Source of the DNA: Planctomycetota bacterium | GTDB lineage: Bacteria; Planctomycetota; Planctomycetia; Pirellulales; Pirellulaceae | Reading direction: 5' to 3' | Assembly: GCA_026692885.1 (NCBI GenBank) | Contig: JAPLNJ010000310.1 | Coordinates: 1-14,892, forward strand | DNA length: 14,892 nucleotides | Shown here: positions 8,489 through 14,525 of the stretch, piece after piece | Layout: each line of letters starts with the position of its first letter | Numbering within the stretch: the first letter of the stretch is position 1 | The notes under the pieces: generated by a model | Database searches by the model: none | What the model saw: the letters and a program-made list of their open reading frames with translations, nothing else | What the model was told of the DNA's origin: nothing | Made by a program: the position numbers and the translations under genes

Positions 8489-8504
8489 TGACGCGCGAGC
8501 GTCA
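8489..8504 (+). other. hairpin with GCGA tetraloop
   Basis: TGACGC (8489-8494) pairs with GCGTCA (8499-8504) around a GCGA loop of the GNRA class. Its last two bases compete with the outermost stem of the adjacent three-way junction, so the two may be alternative states. Confidence 0.55.
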
Positions 8505-8652
8505 AGTTGTTGCTTTCAGGAAAACGACCAACCTGGGCCGAAAGGTCCTTGAACATGTAAGGCAGCTACTTGGCACCGCGCTCCCGCAAGGGAGCGTCGG
8601 GCCAGGTGCTGTTTACTTGTGCCCCTTGGTCGGGGTTCCTGGAGCAGCCTTG
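8503..8652 (+). ncRNA. candidate structured leader RNA (three-way junction, possible riboswitch/attenuator)
   Basis: Pairings worked out by hand. The outer stem has CAAG 8503-8506 with 8649-8652, GUUGCU 8509-8514 with 8643-8648, and CAGGAA 8517-8522 with UUCCUG 8636-8641. The inner closing stem pairs CGACCAA 8525-8531 with UUGGUCG 8626-8632. Arm A is GGGCC-GAAA-GGUCC (8535-8548). Arm B (8553-8620) is a long hairpin of about 28 pairs with single-base bulges, capped by CUCCC-GCAA-GGGAG. Both arm loops are GNRA tetraloops, which often dock in folded RNAs. An open frame runs through in phase with the GTPase gene, but that gene's own ribosome site at 8695-8701 and the density of pairing argue against coding. 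It matches no riboswitch, RNase P, SRP, tmRNA or 6S consensus that I can recall. It is probably either a cis-regulator of the operon or an independent small RNA. Confidence 0.6.
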
Positions 8653-8674
8653 GTTTCGGCGCTTCTTATTTTTT
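8641..8674 (+). terminator. intrinsic terminator overlapping the outer stem of the leader RNA
   Basis: GGAGC (8641-8645) and GCC (8647-8649) pair with GGC (8658-8660) and GCUUC (8661-8665). The stem has 8 bp including one G-U pair, with A8646 bulged and an 8-base loop UUGGUUUC. UUAUUUUUU (8666-8674) follows at once. The 5' strand of this hairpin (8641-8649) is also the 3' strand of the leader's outer stem, so the two folds exclude each other. The terminator ends 20 bases before the GTPase gene's Shine-Dalgarno. Confidence 0.6.
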
Positions 8675-8709
8675 GCGCAGTGCAGTCAAGCCTCAAAGGA
8701 GTTCTCGCG

Positions 8710-10938
8710 ATGCCACAAATCCGCGACTTCATTCAGGACGCGATCCAACGCCGTCAGGCGAAGGTCCCGCGATTACAGGACATCGCCACAGCCGTCGAGG
8801 GCCTACAAACGGGACTGCGACGGCTTTCCCAACTCGCCGAAGGGGTGCAAGGACAGGACAACCTGCCGAAGGAACTGTGCGAGGCGGCAGCCACGATACC
8901 CAACGTGCTGCGGAATGTCATCGAGCCCTTGTCCCGGCTCCAGGCCAAGTTCCTGAATCTTGCGACGCGGTTTCGCAAACCAACCCTTAACGTGGGTGTC
9001 GCAGGCAGGGCTCGGCAAGGCAAAAGCACATTGCTTCGTGCGATAACAGGGCTTTCCGAGGAGGTCGTCCCGACTGCGGCAGGGCTGCCCTGCACAGGAG
9101 CCAAGAGCCGGATTCTGCACCAAGAGCAAGATCCCCACGCGCTGATCGAGTTTTTCACCGAGAACGAGTTTCTTCGGGAAATTGTTCACGCGTATTACCG
9201 GCACCTGGCCGTGCGTGAGACGAACTGGCCGTCTTCCCTGGAGGCGTTCCGGTCCAGCAAACTCCCGCCGTTGGACGACAAGATCCCTGAACGTGCGGCA
9301 ATTCATCAGAAGCTTAGGAGGCTTCACGAGGGATTGGACGCCTTGCGGCCGCTACTCTCGCATGAGCCGGAGCGGGTTTCGCTCCCGGAGGTCTGGGGCT
9401 ACGTGGCGCAGCGAAGCCGAGAAGGCACCGCACCGCTGTATCGCTACTTGGCAGTCAGATGTGCCAACATTTTCGTGCAATTCCCCCACCCGGACGTGAC
9501 GGGGCTGGCGTTGGTGGACCTGCCCGGTCTTGGTGAGCTGGCCCAAGGTCATGGCGAGAAGATCGCGAGGTCACTTCAGGAAGAGATCGACGCTGTGGTC
9601 TTGATCAAGCGACCGGATGGGCTCGGAGACCACTATACCGAAGCCGACTTGAAGGTCCTCAACCTCATCCAGCAGGCCGTTCCTGAACTCGACCTGTCCG
9701 ATTGGCTGTTTGTTGTCCTGAACCGACTCAGCGATCGCTCAAACAGCGAGATTGTCGAACTGCTCAGAGGAAGCCTGCCCGATATCGGTGCGAGGGTTGA
9801 AGTCCTCGTTGCCGATTGCAGCAACTCACAGGAAGTCGAGGATGGCATTTTCTCGGTCCTTCTGCGACATCTGCGCACGCACCTGGACCGCATCGACGCG
9901 AAGTACGTGAAGGGATTGGCTGCCGATGTCGAGGCCATCGTCACGAGCATTTCGTCAGGGCTCGTCGCGGTCAGGCAGTTCCTCGATACCGACCAGACCG
10001 GTGCGGGAGACTACGAGAAGATCCGGGATCTTTCGACTGCTTTCCTGACCGACCTCCGGGTCAACTTGGAGGAACTGATTGACTCGTTCCGCAGGGTCGG
10101 ACGCGACAGCGAAGTGGAGGCCAGTTTCATTGCAGCCGTCACCGAGGCTTGCGATGCGGCCGACCGCGAGTCGCCGGTGCGCGACCCGCGGACGCTCGAT
10201 CGGGAACGCGCCAACCGCGGGGCCTGGCCGGGGGTCATCGTCGAAGAAATGCACCGCATTCGTACTTCCCTGACCCGTCTCTTGGCAGATCGCCTTGACG
10301 GACGGCTTCGCGCGATTGTTGATGGCGTCCTCGAAGGCGTGTACGTGCGGTTGACCGAGAGGCCTCTCGACCGGCTCGCGGCGTTGACATCGACCGCTGA
10401 CCCCAAGGCCCACTCTCGGCTGGGGCAGTTCCGGCAACTGGTGGACACGGCGCGCTACCCGAACATCGCCGATGCCCTGGATTACCTGCTGGCGTTCAGC
10501 TTCGCCTACCAGAGCCATTTCCACTATCGCGTGCGTGGTGCCATGGACCCCTTCGATCCGATGGGAGGAGGGCGGAAGACACTCACGGAGCTATTGCCCA
10601 GCGGCACGGGTCCTGAGGCAGCGGAAACGGTGGCGCGCGGACTGACGGCGATCTATCGAGAAGTCGTCTTTGAGGTCCGCAAGGTCTTGACGCAGAAGCT
10701 CCATGCCGACCCGATGCGGGCGATCTTTGCGCTGGTGGAGGAATTCAAAGACCGCCTTGTCCGTGCCAGCGGTGTTGACCGTGAATGGGAACTGTTTCTC
10801 CACCGGCGACGATATGAGATTTGGCCAGACGTATTTGTTCCCTTCGCCCAGGGTGCACGGTACCGCGAGGAATGGAATTCCGCGATACGCGAGGTAGAAG
10901 GTGCGCAGCAGTCGTTGCGGACCTTGCTGGAGTTCTAG
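8710..10938 (+). CDS. dynamin-like large GTPase
   Basis: 742 aa, first gene of the operon. The ATG at 8710 is chosen because AAAGGAG (8695-8701) lies eight bases upstream; the frame is open further 5' but there overlaps the structured leader. A helical N-terminal region (1-90) precedes the P-loop GRARQGKST (G99, K105, S106). G3 is LVDLPGLG (D270-G273). The G4 position reads VVLNRLSD (N338-D342), a departure from the canonical (N/T)KxD. The rest is long, charged and mostly helical, with no transmembrane segment, as in bacterial dynamin-like or TRAFAC-type GTPases that act as oligomeric membrane or complex remodellers. Known relatives include partners in bacterial defence and membrane-fusion systems. 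The next gene, a second unrelated GTPase, begins 37 bases downstream. The family call is firm at GTPase level and softer at dynamin level. Confidence 0.8.
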   Translation: MPQIRDFIQDAIQRRQAKVPRLQDIATAVEGLQTGLRRLSQLAEGVQGQDNLPKELCEAAATIPNVLRNVIEPLSRLQAKFLNLATRFRKPTLNVGVAGRARQGKSTLLRAITGLSEEVVPTAAGLPCTGAKSRILHQEQDPHALIEFFTENEFLREIVHAYYRHLAVRETNWPSSLEAFRSSKLPPLDDKIPERAAIHQKLRRLHEGLDALRPLLSHEPERVSLPEVWGYVAQRSREGTAPLYRYLAVRCANIFVQFPHPDVTGLALVDLPGLGELAQGHGEKIARSLQEEIDAVVLIKRPDGLGDHYTEADLKVLNLIQQAVPELDLSDWLFVVLNRLSDRSNSEIVELLRGSLPDIGARVEVLVADCSNSQEVEDGIFSVLLRHLRTHLDRIDAKYVKGLAADVEAIVTSISSGLVAVRQFLDTDQTGAGDYEKIRDLSTAFLTDLRVNLEELIDSFRRVGRDSEVEASFIAAVTEACDAADRESPVRDPRTLDRERANRGAWPGVIVEEMHRIRTSLTRLLADRLDGRLRAIVDGVLEGVYVRLTERPLDRLAALTSTADPKAHSRLGQFRQLVDTARYPNIADALDYLLAFSFAYQSHFHYRVRGAMDPFDPMGGGRKTLTELLPSGTGPEAAETVARGLTAIYREVVFEVRKVLTQKLHADPMRAIFALVEEFKDRLVRASGVDREWELFLHRRRYEIWPDVFVPFAQGARYREEWNSAIREVEGAQQSLRTLLEF

Positions 10939-10975
10939 CGGTCGATCATCAGATTCCATGTGGGAGATCAATGCC

Positions 10976-11935
10976 ATGTTCTTTGACACGCCTGAGTTTG
11001 AGGTGCTGATGTTGGGACCCTCCAACGTGGGCAAGACGAGCTTACTCGCCACGATGAACCACGAACTTGCCCGAGCTTCGCGTCTCGGTTTCCGACTGCA
11101 CCCAACGGATGATGAGGGTGGCGACCTGGCGCTGGTCAAGTCCTTTAATGCTCTCGCCGAGGTGGTACGGTTGAAGGACTATTCGCAGGTTCCAGGGTTG
11201 CTACGCGGTGATATGACCTTTAGCAAGTATCGCTTCGAGTTGCTTCGCGAGGGCAACGTGAAATGCAATCTCGTCTTCTGGGACTGCCGGGGCGGCACGG
11301 TATACGATTCCGGTGCCGAGGGCGCTGAGTTGAAGCAGCGAATCGCGGACGCTCACATTATCTTCAACGTCGTAGACGCCACGGTGCTCATGGAGGGGGA
11401 CGAGTTCCTGTCGGACGAATACAACGGGCACACCCGCATCGCGAACCTGCTACAAGACCTTGACGGGGACCAGGGAAGGCTGGTTGTTTTCGTGCTCACG
11501 AAATGTGAGCGGTGGTGGAAACGGGGGAAGAACCCATCGGCCTCGCGGGAGGGCAGGAAGTTGATCCGGCGATTCGAGGACCGCCATTTGGCCGTCCTCA
11601 ATGTGATCGAAGAGGGAAACTTCCTTGGCATGCTCATGCCCGTCGCCACACTCGGCTGCGTCGAGTTCTCGCGTGTGGAGCTCGACGCCGAGGGAAAGCA
11701 GCGGTTTGTCTTCGTGAAGAAGCCTCGAGCCGATTTCTGTCCGTGGGACGTAGACCAACCCTTGCGCTGCGCCATGGCCTTTGCCTTGGCCGAAGCAAAG
11801 AGAGGGAACGGGTTCGTCCGGCGACTCTGGGAGGTTGTATTTGGTGATGGCGGTTTCGGCGAAGCGTTGACACGGTTCACGAAGGGCGTTCGACCAGCGC
11901 GTCGTTACGGCGATGAGTCGCTCTTGGAGTTGTAA
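10976..11935 (+). CDS. small Ras-like (TRAFAC) GTPase, double-GTPase partner
   Basis: 319 aa. The ATG at 10976 has GGGAG (10962-10966) nine bases upstream; an in-frame ATG at 10958 lacks one. The motifs are GPSNVGKTS (G14, K20, T21), WDCRGG as G3 (D103, G106) and FVLTKCE as G4 (T175, K176, E178, where Asp is usual). PVATLG near 222-227 sits where G5 is expected. IIFNVVDAT is a typical core strand. The C-terminal 60 residues are helical and basic (VRPARRYG). It resembles the cytosolic Rab/SRPRB-like GTPases found as the second member of double-GTPase (DO-GTPase) conflict modules, which are paired with GTPase-associated proteins. It overlaps the next gene by one base (TAATG), so the two are translationally coupled. 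Swap of the G4 Asp for Glu could weaken guanine specificity. Confidence 0.82.
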   Translation: MFFDTPEFEVLMLGPSNVGKTSLLATMNHELARASRLGFRLHPTDDEGGDLALVKSFNALAEVVRLKDYSQVPGLLRGDMTFSKYRFELLREGNVKCNLVFWDCRGGTVYDSGAEGAELKQRIADAHIIFNVVDATVLMEGDEFLSDEYNGHTRIANLLQDLDGDQGRLVVFVLTKCERWWKRGKNPSASREGRKLIRRFEDRHLAVLNVIEEGNFLGMLMPVATLGCVEFSRVELDAEGKQRFVFVKKPRADFCPWDVDQPLRCAMAFALAEAKRGNGFVRRLWEVVFGDGGFGEALTRFTKGVRPARRYGDESLLEL

Positions 11936-13101
11936 TGATGCCGAAACAGGAAGAAGTGCTTCCGCTCGGTGTGGCGATGCACACTCGCGGAACAAAGCAG
12001 CAGGACGACTACCACTGGTATTTCCAGGGCGGGGACCTTCGCCTGCTGGAGCGAGTCCAGCCGACGTGCCGGGATCTGCTCATGCGTGTGTGGGCTGATT
12101 GCCCCGTCTTCGCGGTGTTCTCCGCTCATGGGCATATCGGCTTGGTTGTGGGCAACCTCGCGGTAGCCAGTGGCGGTCGGGCGAAGTCTTCGGAAGGGGC
12201 TGCGCGACTGCCTGCCGGGAGCATGAGCGTCCGGACCGATGAGGGCGGCCGCATCATCGACGACATGCTCTACCTAGAATTCAGCATCGACGCCCAAACC
12301 GCCGTCCTGGCTGCCCTGGGATGCTTGCTCTGCGGTGACGCGAGCGGCCTAGTACGGCATCTGTTCGATTACGCCGAGCAGTCATTTGCAGAGTACAAGG
12401 CGACCGGCAACGTCACCGTCAGGCCGGTTCAGTTGCCGAAGGAACTGCCGGAAGCCCAACCCGGCCGACCGCTCGGATGTCTGGCCGCTGCCCTGCGGAC
12501 GACACCCACCAGTCGCGCCCGCGTGTGGGCACACTGCGTCTCCCTTGCCGAGCAAGGAGGATTTACCGGCCCGATGACGGTGCTCTGCACGGCAGATGTG
12601 GGGCAGAGTGCCTTGGGGCCGTTCGCCGAGCGGGTCTGCGCTCGCGACGAGCGTGCGATGGTGCTCGTCGATGCGCAGGGGTTTCCAGACGAACTGGATA
12701 TCGCAACCATAGCGGAAAAAAAAACGAGTCAGCGCTACCTTCTGATCTGCCTGCTGGTCTCCGTCGTGTTGGGGATATTGGCTTGGAGCTATTTCGGCAG
12801 ATTAGGCGGACGATCCGGCCCAGCGAACCTGAAGATTGAAATCACCAGCCCCCGTCCAGGAACGACCGTACCTGCGGGAGACATCGAAATGACGGGCCGG
12901 GTGTCCAGTAGGTACGGCGTTGAGGCCGTGCTTCTCAACGGCCGGGCGACCGATCTCGGCTCGGCCGATTCCGCGGGCTGGCGGCAATGGACGGGACGCA
13001 TAACCTTGACCGAGGGCGGAACACAGATTGTGCGTGTTGAACTGCTTGACCAGCGAGGCAATCGACGGACCGAGGAGCTGGTTTTGACGGTACAGAGGTA
13101 A
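11935..13101 (+). CDS. single-pass membrane protein: cytosolic N-domain plus external Ig-like domain
   Basis: 388 aa. It starts at ATG 11935 or at ATG 11938. GGAG at 11926-11929 gives better spacing (8 bases) for the second, while the first overlaps the GTPase stop. Residues 1-265 form a soluble mixed alpha/beta domain that I do not recognise (HWYFQGGDLRLLERV, FAVFSAHGHIGLVVGN, AAVLAALG-like helices). EKKTSQR (261-267) is followed by a transmembrane helix YLLICLLVSVVLGILAWSYFG (268-288). The positive-inside rule places the N-domain in the cytosol. Residues 299-388 form an Ig-like/glucodextranase-B-like sandwich (ITSPRPGTTVPAG, TGRVSSRYGVEAVLLNG, DQRGNRRTEELVLTV) outside the membrane. There is no signal peptide. 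Its place directly after two GTPases suggests a GTPase-associated adaptor that links an outside signal or cell-wall contact to the GTPases. That role is inference. Confidence 0.75.
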   Translation: MMPKQEEVLPLGVAMHTRGTKQQDDYHWYFQGGDLRLLERVQPTCRDLLMRVWADCPVFAVFSAHGHIGLVVGNLAVASGGRAKSSEGAARLPAGSMSVRTDEGGRIIDDMLYLEFSIDAQTAVLAALGCLLCGDASGLVRHLFDYAEQSFAEYKATGNVTVRPVQLPKELPEAQPGRPLGCLAAALRTTPTSRARVWAHCVSLAEQGGFTGPMTVLCTADVGQSALGPFAERVCARDERAMVLVDAQGFPDELDIATIAEKKTSQRYLLICLLVSVVLGILAWSYFGRLGGRSGPANLKIEITSPRPGTTVPAGDIEMTGRVSSRYGVEAVLLNGRATDLGSADSAGWRQWTGRITLTEGGTQIVRVELLDQRGNRRTEELVLTVQR

Positions 13102-13107
13102 GCGGCG

Positions 13108-13308
13108 ATGGGCTTCACAAGTCGTATCCCGTGCTACACGATTGACCTGACCAAGCCGGAAGAGAATCGCTGGCAGGATGTGATCGCCAAGGAGAAGCGG
13201 GCGGTACGGCGTCTCGCTCGGCATGTGCGCGAGAAATGTCCGCGATGGTTGCCTGGCATCTGCTGTGACCCGGTTCTCGTGATTAGGTTGCGTTTGAGGG
13301 GGCAGTGA
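13108..13308 (+). CDS. 66-aa peptide resembling the N-terminus of acid ceramidase/NAAA amidases
   Basis: The ATG at 13108 follows AGAGG (13094-13098) with nine bases of spacing and lies six bases after the previous stop. The product begins MGFTSRIPCYTIDLTKPEENRW. The pattern (P)xYTIDLxxPxxxRW is the hallmark of the NAAA-beta segment that opens acid ceramidase and N-acylethanolamine amidase-like Ntn-hydrolases. In those enzymes about 100-300 further residues, including the nucleophilic Cys, follow. Here the frame ends after IRLRLRGQ, directly before the peptidase start, so no catalytic part is present. It is either a truncated enzyme gene kept in the operon or a short stand-alone protein that reuses this helix. 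Its start and ribosome site fit an operon member. The family match rests on about 30 residues. Confidence 0.5.
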   Translation: MGFTSRIPCYTIDLTKPEENRWQDVIAKEKRAVRRLARHVREKCPRWLPGICCDPVLVIRLRLRGQ

Positions 13309-13310
13309 TC

Positions 13311-13880
13311 ATGCTCAAATGGGCCACAATCGGACGGGGACCGGTGCTTACCTTGCCACGGCTGAATCGGGCGCTGGCTCGCGTCGTGCGGGAATTGGAC
13401 TCGCATGGGTTGTGGGACGAGGCCCTGGCCGCGATCGAAGTGTACCTCGCGCCGTTCTCCGTCACGGCCTACGGGTGGCAGATGTACAGTTCGACGGGCG
13501 AGATCCGAATGCCCGCCGTCTGCTTGGGTCGCCTGCGCGACTTCTTCCGGGGCGACTACATGTCAGTCGCCGACGTGCTGCGTCACGAGTACGGCCACGC
13601 CCTTGCCGACACGCATCGCGGCCTATTTCGTAGTCGACAGTTCAGCACGGCCTTCGGGGCTTCCCACGAGTGTCCCGACGAATTCGAGTACGATCCTGAG
13701 TGTCACGTGTCCCCGTACTCTGCCAAGGACACGTCGGAGGACTTCGCGGAGGTGTTCATGCTGTACCTGCGTCGTTCGGGTCGATTGCCCAGCAGGCACG
13801 CCACACCCGCGATCGTCGCTAAATGGCGTTTCGTGCAGAACCTGTGCCGGGCCGTTCGTGCCCGAAAACGCCGATGGTAA
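13311..13880 (+). CDS. HExxH zinc metallopeptidase (gluzincin-like), last gene of the operon
   Basis: 189 aa. The ATG at 13311 has GAGGGGG (13296-13302) eight bases upstream; a GTG at 13305 overlapping the previous stop is the alternative. VADVLRHEYGHALAD supplies the HExxH zinc site (H92, E93 as catalytic base, H96). KDTSEDFAEVFMLYLRR follows 47 residues later and places E143 as the likely third ligand, as in gluzincins. An intervening SHECPDEFEYDPECHVSPY loop is Cys/His-rich. There is no signal peptide or transmembrane helix, so it should act in the cytosol. The C-terminus is very basic (RAVRARKRRW), which would suit nucleic acid or membrane contact. As the last gene behind two GTPases and a membrane protein, it is the best effector candidate of the operon. 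The substrate is unknown. Confidence 0.78.
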   Translation: MLKWATIGRGPVLTLPRLNRALARVVRELDSHGLWDEALAAIEVYLAPFSVTAYGWQMYSSTGEIRMPAVCLGRLRDFFRGDYMSVADVLRHEYGHALADTHRGLFRSRQFSTAFGASHECPDEFEYDPECHVSPYSAKDTSEDFAEVFMLYLRRSGRLPSRHATPAIVAKWRFVQNLCRAVRARKRRW

Positions 13881-13891
13881 TGGCGAGTTCT

Positions 13892-13926
13892 CCGGATGAC
13901 GCCGAAATCCGGCAACCGATGTTGCC
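13892..13926 (+). terminator. paired hairpins after the GTPase-peptidase operon
   Basis: CCGGAT (13892-13897) pairs with ATCCGG (13907-13912) around a 9-base loop. GGCAAC (13911-13916) pairs with GTTGCC (13921-13926) around CGAT. They start 12 bases after the peptidase stop. No U-tract follows, so factor-independent termination is uncertain; RNA 3'-end stabilisation is an alternative. Confidence 0.35.
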
Positions 13927-14047
13927 TGGTACAGCCGCTGATAGGTAAAGCAAATGCACCCGCTGCTGGTTGACCGCCAGCACCAAGGCCCCCCATCCTG
14001 CCCTCGCCGCTTTGCGCGACACAGAGCAGGACGGGGAAATCACTCGT

Positions 14048-14079
14048 CACCGGCGCCGGTTGACGCAGCGACGCCGGTG
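14048..14079. other. GC-rich inverted repeat between convergent units
   Basis: CACCGGCG (14048-14055) and CGCCGGTG (14072-14079) are exact reverse complements around 16 bases. The left arm also overlaps a 12-base perfect palindrome, ACCGGCGCCGGT (14049-14060). It sits between the plus-strand operon and the minus-strand small genes, where a bidirectional terminator is expected, but it has no U-tract on either strand. Confidence 0.4.
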
Positions 14080-14101
14080 CCGGTCTACTGTGCGAAGCGG
14101 G

Positions 14102-14142
14102 CGGGCAAGCCTATCCGCAGCGATAGCGGATGCGTCTGCCCG
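14102..14142. other. two-tier hairpin at the 3' end of the minus-strand small gene
   Basis: The outer stem CGGGCA/TGCCCG (14102-14107 and 14137-14142) encloses the inner stem ATCCGC/GCGGAT (14113-14118 and 14126-14131). It overlaps the stop and last codons (RRIRYRC) of the 40-aa gene. It could terminate or stabilise minus-strand transcripts, but no U-tract is present. Confidence 0.35.
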
Positions 14143-14233
14143 ACACGGCCTCTTCATAACCGACGATCCGGCCAAGCTGGTAGCCGATGTACCCGGCCGC
14201 CGCGACGACAGCCAGTCCGAGAATGCAGTTCAT
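14111..14233 (-). CDS. 40-aa single-pass membrane microprotein
   Basis: The minus-strand ATG (14231-14233) has AAAGGA about eight bases upstream. The product begins MNCILGLAVVAAAGYIGYQLG, a hydrophobic helix with small-residue spacing, and ends in a short basic tail (SGRRIRYRCG). It has no identifiable family. It lies downstream of another membrane microprotein and a nuclease gene on the same strand, as is common in phage or mobile-element gene strings. The ribosome site and helix support it, but at this length chance cannot be excluded. Confidence 0.45.
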   Translation of the reverse strand: MNCILGLAVVAAAGYIGYQLGRIVGYEEAVSGRRIRYRCG

Positions 14234-14345
14234 GCGTGTGTTCCTTTCTGAGTTCGAGTAGTGATGAAGTCCGGCCGCAAACGCAGCGACGTACAAGGCA
14301 AAGCCAAAGGCCCATCGCCCAAGCCGTCGCCACCGCGACCGAGTG

Positions 14346-14489
14346 TTATCGCTTCGGCCGCGATGCGATGTAGAGCGCGGTGCCAACTGCGGCCAGAATA
14401 CCAACCAGGGGCCACCAGGAGAGCACTGGACCGGCGACGATCGCGCCAACAACCATGGCGAGGGCTAGATCCTCGGGAAAATCGTCCAT
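14346..14489 (-). CDS. 47-aa membrane microprotein with two hydrophobic stretches
   Basis: The minus-strand ATG (14487-14489) follows AAAAGGAA with good spacing. The product starts with an acidic MDDFPEDLALAM, then a hydrophobic region VVGAIVAGPVLSWWPLVG and a second, ILAAVGTALYIA, ending SRPKR before TAA. The acidic N-terminus, hydrophobic core and basic C-terminus are typical of small inner-membrane proteins, including holin-like ones, but the function is unknown. It starts 36 bases after the nuclease gene's stop on the same strand, so it is probably co-transcribed. Confidence 0.55.
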   Translation of the reverse strand: MDDFPEDLALAMVVGAIVAGPVLSWWPLVGILAAVGTALYIASRPKR

Positions 14490-14525
14490 TCTGCATTCCT
14501 TTTGCGAGGGGAGGTGGGTCTCAGA

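Noticed and set aside
8503..8665. SRP (4.5S) RNA, because of fragments such as CTGTTTAC and GAGCAGCC
   Set aside because: The conserved SRP tip with its GGAA loop and symmetric internal loop is missing, and the fold is a three-way junction.
8488..8709. N-terminal extension of the dynamin-like GTPase (74 residues in frame)
   Set aside because: The stretch coincides with dense RNA pairing and a terminator, its composition is not protein-like, and ATG 8710 has a well-spaced AAAGGAG.
14234..14345. Third membrane microprotein between the two minus-strand small genes
   Set aside because: A hydrophobic reading (RWAFGFALYVAAFAAG) exists, but with no start codon and ribosome site in the same frame.
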